NCBI RefSeq assembly: GCF_947498825.1
Contig: NZ_CANMLV010000020.1
Span: 1-64,000 of the forward strand
Direction of reading: 5' to 3'
Length of the DNA stretch: 64,000 nucleotides
Source of the DNA: an uncultured Cedecea sp.
Lineage (GTDB): Bacteria; Pseudomonadota; Gammaproteobacteria; Enterobacterales; Enterobacteriaceae
The position numbers were made by a program, and so were the translations under genes. Shown piece after piece: positions 54,862-64,000 of this stretch (position 1 is its first letter; each line of letters begins with the position of its first letter). The notes below the pieces were generated by a model. That model saw only the letters and a program-made list of their open reading frames with translations, had not been told where the DNA came from and did no database searches.

Positions 54862-55108
54862 GTTCTTTATTCCGTGTTTGAATCAGCGCCACCATGCGCT
54901 GGAGCTCAGCGTCATCGGGCTTTCCATGATTCATTAACCAGTTAAATAGATCCGGATCATCACACTCCAGAAGGCGCACAAATACCTGTTTATCCAGGTC
55001 ACTTAACGTTTCATACTCATACTCAAAAAAAGGCATAATCGAAATATCAAGTTCGCGCATTCCCCGCCGACATGCCCAGTGGATGCGGGATTTATTAAAA
55101 ATATCCAT
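54842..55108 (-). CDS. sdhE: SdhE, succinate dehydrogenase flavinylation factor
   Basis: This 88-residue protein has the conserved RGMRELD motif (residues 15-21) used to promote covalent FAD attachment to SdhA and FrdA. Older names are YgfY and CptB. The length and the acidic stretch [13 protein letters not shown] are typical. It is divergent from ygfZ, which handles iron-sulfur protein assembly, and overlaps cptA. Confidence 0.94.
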   Translation of the reverse strand: MDIFNKSRIHWACRRGMRELDISIMPFFEYEYETLSDLDKQVFVRLLECDDPDLFNWLMNHGKPDDAELQRMVALIQTRNKERGPVAI

Positions 55109-55358
55109 GTGTTCTACCCTATTCTACTCTCTAACAAGAGATAACCGCTGGTGTCAGTGTAACGTGTTTTCATCCGACTGATGATGAGAATCTTATAATC
55201 AGCTGATTATCGATATTGGTCTGTTACCATTCAACATGTTACTTTGCCTGTTCGGGACATACGTAAAAGCACAAATCGCACTCTGAAACTACTTGCATTG
55301 TCCTGGCTCTATTTTACCATTAGTTAAATAACCTGTTGGATAATTTGGGATCCCTTTT

Positions 55359-56345
55359 ATGTCTCTTACATCGTTTTCTGCACATACTCCTTTGGCTTCC
55401 CACGCACTACCACTGACACTGATGACGCTGAATGACTGGGCGCTGTCCAATGTCGTGGGTTTAGACGCAGAAAAATATCTACAAGGTCAGGTCACTACCG
55501 ATATCTCTCAGTTAACTGACTCACAGCATGTTCTGTGCGCACACTGCGATGCAAAAGGTAAAATGTGGAGCAATTTACGTCTGTTTCGCCGCAATGACGG
55601 CTTTGCCTTTATTCTTCGTCGTAGTATACGTGACAACCAGCTGACTGAACTGAAAAAATATGCCGTATTTTCAAAGGTGACTATCACTCCTGACGAAGAA
55701 AGCGTACTGCTTGGCCTCGCAGGGCAGCAAGCACGAACGGCTCTCGAATCGGTATTTGAGCACTTACCTGACGAACACACCCCGGTCGTGACTATCGATA
55801 ACACTTCTATTTTGTGGTTTAACACCCCGGCAGAACGCTTCTTAATCGTCACTGATACCACCACGGCACAAAGTCTTACTGAAAAACTGAGTCAGCAAGC
55901 ACAGCTAAATGATAGTCAGCAATGGCTGGCATTAGATATTGAAGCAGGCCTGCCAATCATTGACAGCGTCAATAGCGCCCAGTTCCTTCCGCAGGCAACG
56001 AATATTCAGGCCCTTAACGGAATTAGCTTTAAAAAAGGCTGTTATACCGGGCAGGAAATGGTCGCACGCGCGAAATTCCGTGGTGCAAATAAACGTGCGC
56101 TATGGTCATTAGCGGGTCAGGCCGGTCGGGTACCTGCTGCAGGTGAAGATCTTGAACTGCAACTGGGCGAAAAATGGCGCCGTACCGGTACAGTACTGGC
56201 TGCTATCGCGCTGGCCGATGACCACGTCTGGGTTCAGGCCGTGATGAACAACGATCTGGCTGCAGATACGGTTCTGAGAGTCCGCGATGATACTGTCGGC
56301 ACGTTGGCGATAATGCCACTGCCTTATAGCTTGGTCGAACAGTAA
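55359..56345 (+). CDS. ygfZ: Folate-binding iron-sulfur protein maintenance factor YgfZ
   Basis: This 328-residue protein of the GcvT-like folate-binding fold has the signature [18 protein letters not shown] with its conserved cysteine near residue 225. YgfZ uses tetrahydrofolate to help make or repair certain iron-sulfur enzymes such as MiaB. It sits beside sdhE as in E. coli. Confidence 0.95.
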   Translation: MSLTSFSAHTPLASHALPLTLMTLNDWALSNVVGLDAEKYLQGQVTTDISQLTDSQHVLCAHCDAKGKMWSNLRLFRRNDGFAFILRRSIRDNQLTELKKYAVFSKVTITPDEESVLLGLAGQQARTALESVFEHLPDEHTPVVTIDNTSILWFNTPAERFLIVTDTTTAQSLTEKLSQQAQLNDSQQWLALDIEAGLPIIDSVNSAQFLPQATNIQALNGISFKKGCYTGQEMVARAKFRGANKRALWSLAGQAGRVPAAGEDLELQLGEKWRRTGTVLAAIALADDHVWVQAVMNNDLAADTVLRVRDDTVGTLAIMPLPYSLVEQ

Positions 56346-56382
56346 TGGTCGGAGCTTCGCCCCAGAACTGGGGCGAAGTCTG

Positions 56383-57527
<1,145 letters not shown>

Positions 57528-58256
57528 ATGTTTACGCACACGGCAATTGCCACTTTGAACGGCCTGGAAATGATGGTTTATCACTATATTATTAAAAATA
57601 AAGATAAAGTGATGTACATGACTATCCGTGAACTCGCTGATGCAGCAGAAGTCTCCACCACTACAGTACTACGTTTTTGCCGTAAATTTAATTGCTCGGG
57701 TTATTCTGAATTCAGAGTACGGTTTAAATTACATCTCGAACAAAATGATACTCAACCTATTAATTTTGGTAATAGTGAAATAATTAGTTTTTTTAAAAGC
57801 ATCAACAATAGTGAATTTGAAAACTTAATTGATAATGCCGTTGATATTATTTGCGCTTCAGAACGTATTATTTTTGTCGGTGCAGGCACATCCGGATCAT
57901 TAGCAAAATACGGTGCACGTTTCTTTTCCAATGTTGGAAAATTCAGTAATCATATTGATGATCCTTATTTTCCTGTTACCCGAGATATGGCAAAAAATGC
58001 GCTGGCAATTGTTCTTTCGGTTTCAGGTGAAACCGAGGAAATCTTGCGTTTTGCCAGTCAATTCAGTCTGCATCAATGTAAAGTGATGTCGATCACCAGT
58101 CATGAGAACTCATCTCTGGCAAAACTTGCTGACTTTAACTTGTCATGGCACATCCCTCCTATACGCATTGGTGATATTTATGATATCACCACACAAATTC
58201 CGGTTATTTATATTTTAGAAACGCTTGGGCGTCGCCTGGCGAAAAAACTAACATAA
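57528..58256 (+). CDS. RpiR-family regulator next to bglA
   Basis: This 242-residue regulator has an HTH_6 domain (LADAAEVSTTTVLRFCRKFNCSGYSEFR) and a SIS domain (IIFVGAGTSGSLAKYGARF and IVLSVSGETEEILRFA). I chose ATG 57528, which has AGGA before it and gives the usual family length; the frame is open back to 57390. It lies 166 bp upstream of bglA on the same strand and probably controls it in response to a phosphosugar. It is not part of the E. coli version of this locus. Confidence 0.83.
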   Translation: MFTHTAIATLNGLEMMVYHYIIKNKDKVMYMTIRELADAAEVSTTTVLRFCRKFNCSGYSEFRVRFKLHLEQNDTQPINFGNSEIISFFKSINNSEFENLIDNAVDIICASERIIFVGAGTSGSLAKYGARFFSNVGKFSNHIDDPYFPVTRDMAKNALAIVLSVSGETEEILRFASQFSLHQCKVMSITSHENSSLAKLADFNLSWHIPPIRIGDIYDITTQIPVIYILETLGRRLAKKLT

Positions 58257-59856
<1,600 letters not shown>

Positions 59857-59901
59857 TTCTCACAAGAAAAAAGCAATTTTTCAGTAATGAGATTATAAAT
59901 A

Positions 59902-59935
59902 CTGAAGAGAGAAAGCATACACTTTCTCTCTTCAG
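59902..59935. terminator. Shared terminator between bglA and the M66 protease gene
   Basis: Perfect 14-bp arms (CTGAAGAGAGAAAG and complement) with a 6-nt loop lie between the two convergent genes. Flanking A/T tracts are modest on both sides, so it may act in both directions. Confidence 0.6.
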
Positions 59936-59975
59936 GCTTAAAAATACCAGTTCAGTTAAACGCTGAATCAATACA

Positions 59976-62351
59976 TTATAAAGACATCCCATTAACGGTA
60001 TATGATAAATCATCGCTACCAAGATCTATTTTACGTTGTGTAATCAAATCACCGTCAATATAGAGACTCAGAATAGTAGGTTTTAAATCTCTTTCCACGT
60101 TAATATGGAATTTATTCATTTTATCAGAAATGTATCTAAAGGGGGCAAGAGCATAGGAGAATTTATTACCTGAGGCATACTCTATTACCAAATAACATCG
60201 GGATCTCCCTGAGTAATGATAGATATTACCGTAGGATCCATTTAGTGCCGGGTAAATATAACTGGTCAGTATGTTTTCTGGATCATAATAGCCTAGTAAT
60301 GTAATAACTTTAACACCCTGTTTATAAGGAATAATGTTAATCCCCTCCAGTTTATAGTCAAAGATCTCCCAGCGCTTCCCATTAGAAATATAATTTTTTG
60401 CTGTTCCTTTATTAAGTGTCTCTTCTGTATTATTAATCTTGACGTTTACGGAAGATATTGAATTAATTTCAAACCTGATCATTAAACCATTATTACTCCG
60501 ATCGGCGTCAGGTAAATATACAACTCTTGCATGTCGTCCATCGCTTGTCATAATAAGAATATTGATGTTTTTCCTCAGATATACATCAATGTCACTCGCT
60601 GTTATATCTACGCCATTTTGAACAGTCATACTGAAAAAATCGATACCATCATTTATTAACTTATATGGCTCCATTTTTTCCAATTTCGCATTCCAACAAC
60701 TGAATCCAGTGGGCGATGCTCGATCAAAAATTACTCTTGACTCAAAGAATTTCTGGATAACCGATAAAACATAAGGTGTATGTAGCGTATACGCATTAAC
60801 CTCTGGATATAAGGGCCTGCCACCAGCCATTGCATCCTTACCAAATGAATGACCTTCAAACGGTGCCGTTGGGCGGGGATCGTTTGCCTCAGGATCTAAA
60901 TAGGTCGATTCATTGGTAACAGCATACTCAAAATTAGGAATAAAGAAATGATTATCACTATCCCAACCCCATGTTGAATTTCTGGTACTGGGAATTTGAC
61001 CAACAGATCCGTAAATACCACCAGGGTAGTGTCCTAATCCATAATTATGACCGAGTTCATGACTAAGTTCATTACCAACCGTACCATTCAGCGTCGCCAT
61101 TCCAGCACCACCTGACAATCCATGTACGTGGATCCCATTCTCATATTTACCGATAGACGTATGAATGGTTATTTGTCCGGCAATCAAATTTTTTTCATAG
61201 TCATTATATTTTGAAGAGGTAAACCCATAATTAGCATAATTAATACCTTGGCTAATTAGATCCTTACCAATATATTCCCGCATGTTTCCATCATATGTTC
61301 CTCCCTCTCCTGAGGCGATATCAGAAAAAAACTGTCCATCTGGTAGCATAATTTCTTTCAAATAAACAGGATCATAGGTTGATACAATTAATTGGCTTAC
61401 TGGAATTTGTTGAAGATATTGACGATGATATTCTGGGCTCTTTTGGAATTCGAAAGCCTCACGATAAGGAGTTAACATGCCTATAGCTATAGTGTGTAAC
61501 AGTAACTGATTCGGTGCACCAACATCGATATTATCTATGATTCCTCTTTTATTATTGGAAAAAAATTCAATTTTCATACCCGGCTTGACGACTTCCGCAG
61601 GAACGGTAACATGCCAGCAATCTTTCATATATCTGATACGCTGATACGCTGATTGATACTCCAGTTCTTCCTCAATACTCCATCCACCGTTAATATTAAT
61701 AAAAAGACAACTTTCCCCTTTGGATAGCTTTATTTCATTCATCCCCTGACGTAATACCTTAAAGGAATAGTCAGAATTACAGACAAAAAATATTTTTTTC
61801 CCGCTGAACTGAATGTTAGTGTTAAGTTCAAATGTCTCTGCAAAGTTAAAATTTGACGTAATAACATTAATAGTATTATTTTTTAAAATAATTTCCTCAA
61901 AAGCCTTTATATCACTTGATATTTTTCTTAATTCATTGTTTTTATCAATGACAATATCAAATCTACTTGGAATTGAAAAAATCACACGCTCTTGTAGGGC
62001 TAAAGGAATTTTAGTATCATCACTCACCATGGTTCTGGTCAGAACCATTCTATTTTCTCTATCTTTAATATTTAGATATATTTCATTTAAATAGTTTTCA
62101 TGAGGACGAAATAAAATCATCATTTGTCTATTCGATATAACTCGTTGATAAACATCATCAGGGATATAATTATGTGAGGGTGTGATACAATTTTGAACAT
62201 AATATACAGTCCCCTTGAGATCTCCCTCGGTATCGCTTACAAAATCATTCCTGTTAAAATATATAAGGCCAGATGTTTTTTGGAATTTGTTAAAATTATT
62301 ACCCCTGTCCGTTATTTTTATCCCAGGACTTTCTTCTTTGCAAATACTCAT
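59976..62351 (-). CDS. M66-family (StcE/dictomallein-like) zinc metalloprotease
   Basis: This 791-residue protein has the metzincin-type zinc site HELGHNYGLGH, giving H431, E432, H435 and H441, within a region (residues about 340-600, with GQFFSDIASGEGGTYDGN and GWDSDNHFFIPNFEYAV) that looks like the M66 domain of mucinase StcE and TagA. The parts before (about 1-330) and after (about 600-791) are beta-rich and unassigned. I chose ATG 62351 (AAGGGTG before it). It gives a polar N-terminus MSICKEESPG with no signal peptide. A GTG 52 codons upstream gives a hydrophobic start but no ribosome site. The gene is AT-rich compared with its neighbours, suggesting transfer. Confidence 0.75.
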   Translation of the reverse strand: MSICKEESPGIKITDRGNNFNKFQKTSGLIYFNRNDFVSDTEGDLKGTVYYVQNCITPSHNYIPDDVYQRVISNRQMMILFRPHENYLNEIYLNIKDRENRMVLTRTMVSDDTKIPLALQERVIFSIPSRFDIVIDKNNELRKISSDIKAFEEIILKNNTINVITSNFNFAETFELNTNIQFSGKKIFFVCNSDYSFKVLRQGMNEIKLSKGESCLFININGGWSIEEELEYQSAYQRIRYMKDCWHVTVPAEVVKPGMKIEFFSNNKRGIIDNIDVGAPNQLLLHTIAIGMLTPYREAFEFQKSPEYHRQYLQQIPVSQLIVSTYDPVYLKEIMLPDGQFFSDIASGEGGTYDGNMREYIGKDLISQGINYANYGFTSSKYNDYEKNLIAGQITIHTSIGKYENGIHVHGLSGGAGMATLNGTVGNELSHELGHNYGLGHYPGGIYGSVGQIPSTRNSTWGWDSDNHFFIPNFEYAVTNESTYLDPEANDPRPTAPFEGHSFGKDAMAGGRPLYPEVNAYTLHTPYVLSVIQKFFESRVIFDRASPTGFSCWNAKLEKMEPYKLINDGIDFFSMTVQNGVDITASDIDVYLRKNINILIMTSDGRHARVVYLPDADRSNNGLMIRFEINSISSVNVKINNTEETLNKGTAKNYISNGKRWEIFDYKLEGINIIPYKQGVKVITLLGYYDPENILTSYIYPALNGSYGNIYHYSGRSRCYLVIEYASGNKFSYALAPFRYISDKMNKFHINVERDLKPTILSLYIDGDLITQRKIDLGSDDLSYTVNGMSL

Positions 62352-62805
62352 AATTATCACCCTTTGGCATATTGGAAGAATATAATAAAAAAAATACTTT
62401 TCACTAATAATATCAATCGCTACTTTACCCTTGAAAAACATAATGCTTTTATATTGATGAGCCAGGAGCAAGAGTTTAATGTTTATTATTATGAAAAATA
62501 TATACACAGCCAGGATAAAGCTATGGGTGTACTTAATCAGTACATTCTAAAATGTATATTTTATTGTTGCATGGGGAAAAACAGCATCTACAAACAGTAA
62601 ACCCGTTAATACTCACATTCAATAAATTAAGAAATATTTGATATGAAAAACTCAAGAATATTTAATACAAAAAACGAATGACAGGCTTATTTCTACTATT
62701 ATTGAAAGAAGAATTATCACCCATTCTATTTAATTGCAAGTAAATCCAATGACACAACAATATCCAGCAGCTCATTTTGCTATGCAAATCACAAAAATGA
62801 TTAGA
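62352..62805. other. AT-rich region upstream of the M66 protease gene
   Basis: This stretch should hold the protease promoter. A plus-strand frame from 62193 to 62600 runs across it but overlaps the protease gene and shows no recognisable features. I see no repeat or RNA gene. Confidence 0.5.
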
Positions 62806-62930
62806 ACCAAAATAATTCGAGTTGCTTGTAGGCGTGAAGTGAGGCCCGTCGATGAGCATAGATAAACTCTGTGATTCGGCGGGCTGAACGCAGGCAACAC
62901 CCAGGCAACTTGAAGTATGACGGGTATATA
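62806..62930. repeat. ERIC-like element near the IS remnant
   Basis: It runs from ACCAAAATAATTCGAGTTGC to AAGTATGACGGGTATATA with core GATGAGCATAGATAAACTC. The left terminus is decayed (AGAACCA in place of TATACCC). It is otherwise close to the copy after iolB. Confidence 0.78.
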
Positions 62931-63049
62931 ACACCAGCAAACCTCTTCGTCTCGGGTTCTACCTTGGTAAGAGGGCTTCAGAACCCCGCTTCTGATATTT
63001 TTTATCGGGTGTGCCGTAAAAACCTGCCCTCAGGGCGGGGAGGATGTCA
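62931..63049. mobile_element. IS200/IS605-like end remnant
   Basis: The stem CCTGCCCT-C-AGGGCGGGG followed by AGGATGTCAA at 63023-63050 has the form of the right end of IS200/IS605-type (TnpB) elements, and the preceding 90 bp could be the tail of such an element. No transposase or TnpB frame is left. The stop codon of the sensor kinase lies inside this end sequence. The call rests on pattern memory alone. The same stem, read on the minus strand, is followed by TTTTT and would terminate the kinase transcript. Confidence 0.4.
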
Positions 63050-64000
63050 AATCAACAAGCCAAAACGAAAGCTGGCACCGCGCCCAGGAATATCGACCAG
63101 CATAATCTCGCTGCCATGCAGTTGTAGCATCTGACGAACAATCATCAAGCCTAGCCCTCCCTCGCTGCGTCGCGATGTATTCAGAATAGAGGGCCGAATA
63201 AACAGACCATCTCTTAGCGCTTTCGGTATTCCCGGCCCACTGTCACTCACTTCAACCATCAGTTTTTCAGCCTCTCGCCACAGGCGTACAGAGATCGTAC
63301 CGTAGTCTGGCGTATGACGAATCGCATTCCCTAATAGGTTAGTCAGAACCCGCTCAATCATACTGACATCTGCTGAAACCAGTGGCAGTCCAGGTTGAAT
63401 ATCTGCCCGCAATGCAAGCTGGCGAGTCGAGGCTGTGAGTTCAAATTTCTGGTACACATCCTGAAGCAACTCACTGACCGAAAAAGGCTCTTTTTGCGGC
63501 TTTACCACCCCGTATTCCAACCGGGCAAGTTCAAACAGCGATTGTGCCAGCGCCCCCACTTTTTGGCTCTGTGCCAGTGCAATCTCCAGATAACGTTTTT
63601 TCTCGGCTTCGCTGAGTGAGGCAGACATCACTGACAGACTTTCAAGATAGCCATGAAGCGAAGTCAGCGGAGTTCGCAAATCATGTGAGATATTAGCTAC
63701 AAACTCACGCCGCAACTGATCTTGCTCAGTCAGGCTATGCCACTGTTCAGAAATTCGTCTCGCCATCAGAATAACGCCCTGACGCAACTGGATGAGTTCA
63801 TCAGCACTATTATTTGGCTCCAGCGGTAAAGCGGCCAGGGCCTGCATTTCCCCCATCCCTCCGGTTTCGAGTGCTTTCACTTGCTGAGAAAGCCGTCTCA
63901 AAGGACGAATTACCCAGCGGAATGCCAGCCATCCCACTATCAGACCTGACAGACAAATAATGGCGATTAGCAGTAAGCTAATCTTTAAAATAGCATCAAA
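63047..64000 (-). CDS. HAMP-type sensor histidine kinase, partial (runs off the window)
   Basis: The frame stays open to the window edge; 317 C-terminal codons are present. Visible in order are a membrane segment (ISLLLIAIICLSGLIVGW), a HAMP-like linker (FRWVIRPLRRLSQQVKALE), HisKA with HDLRTPLTSLHGYLESL (histidine in NISHDLR), then the ATPase motifs NLLGNAIRHT, DSGPGIP and GGLGLMIVRQML. It is a classical inner-membrane sensor kinase without receiver. Its response regulator is presumably encoded right of the window. The last residues RFGLLI end in a TGA that belongs to the IS-like end, so the native C-terminus may have been altered. Confidence 0.85.
   Translation of the reverse strand, partial: FDAILKISLLLIAIICLSGLIVGWLAFRWVIRPLRRLSQQVKALETGGMGEMQALAALPLEPNNSADELIQLRQGVILMARRISEQWHSLTEQDQLRREFVANISHDLRTPLTSLHGYLESLSVMSASLSEAEKKRYLEIALAQSQKVGALAQSLFELARLEYGVVKPQKEPFSVSELLQDVYQKFELTASTRQLALRADIQPGLPLVSADVSMIERVLTNLLGNAIRHTPDYGTISVRLWREAEKLMVEVSDSGPGIPKALRDGLFIRPSILNTSRRSEGGLGLMIVRQMLQLHGSEIMLVDIPGRGASFRFGLLI

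Noticed and set aside
62193-62600. A 135-codon plus-strand frame across the start of the M66 protease gene
   Set aside because: It overlaps the protease gene antisense, lacks a ribosome site and has the composition of a shadow frame.

Overview
The window is chromosomal DNA from a member of the Enterobacterales. The strongest evidence is a conserved housekeeping block, lysS-prfB-recJ-dsbC-xerD facing fldB, then cptA-sdhE, ygfZ, yqfA and bglA, in the order known from Escherichia coli and its relatives. Proteins in it resemble their E. coli counterparts over their full length. A Yersinia/Serratia-type ferric ABC transporter, an inositol cluster fed by an ABC transporter and several ERIC-like 127-bp repeats suggest a relative of Yersinia, Serratia, Hafnia or Budvicia rather than E. 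coli. The genus cannot be fixed from sequence reading alone.

Layout. (1) 0.1-3.5 kb: an ascorbate-family PTS (EIIA, EIIB, EIIC on the minus strand) and a divergent LacI-type regulator. Between them lie three identical 14-bp palindromes spaced exactly 22 bp apart and a near-consensus CRP site. (2) 4-16 kb: a four-gene chaperone-usher fimbria (subunit, usher, chaperone, tip adhesin), two RcsC-like sensor kinases (one lacking receiver and HPt, one with both) and an RcsB-like response regulator. The fimbrial promoter and the first kinase promoter share the dyad TAAGG-N4-CCTTA. (3) 16-21 kb: a TehA-type channel, then an RpiR regulator, a glucose-family PTS EIIBC and an adenylosuccinate-lyase-family enzyme, a pairing whose substrate I cannot name. 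(4) 21.4-21.7 kb: an isolated chitin-binding domain, probably the tail of a lost GbpA-type protein. (5) 21.8-36.2 kb: the myo-inositol regulon, with iolR divergent from iolA-iolD and then iolG, an ABC transporter, a second Gfo/Idh/MocA dehydrogenase, iolC, iolE and iolB. (6) 36.4-42.4 kb: an Ail/OmpX-like protein, then a 5-kb accessory block (three oxidoreductase or VOC genes, AraC and HxlR regulators, a SnoaL-like protein) bracketed by two perfectly identical 129-bp ERIC-like copies in inverted orientation. (7) 42.6-46.8 kb: an E. coli-like relBE toxin-antitoxin pair and the ferric ABC transporter behind a Fur-box-like site. (8) 46.8-57 kb: actS and the housekeeping block, including the prfB programmed frameshift. 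(9) 57.5-64 kb: RpiR-bglA, an M66 zinc metalloprotease without a visible signal peptide, an IS200/IS605-like end remnant, and a sensor kinase cut by the window edge.

How the genes work together. Regions 1, 3, 5 and the bglA locus are carbohydrate-uptake modules, each with a local repressor. Region 2 is a surface adhesin with its own predicted phosphorelay. Region 7 is iron uptake. The accessory parts (fimbria, bracketed block, relBE, M66 protease) lie between conserved genes and are studded with ERIC-like elements.
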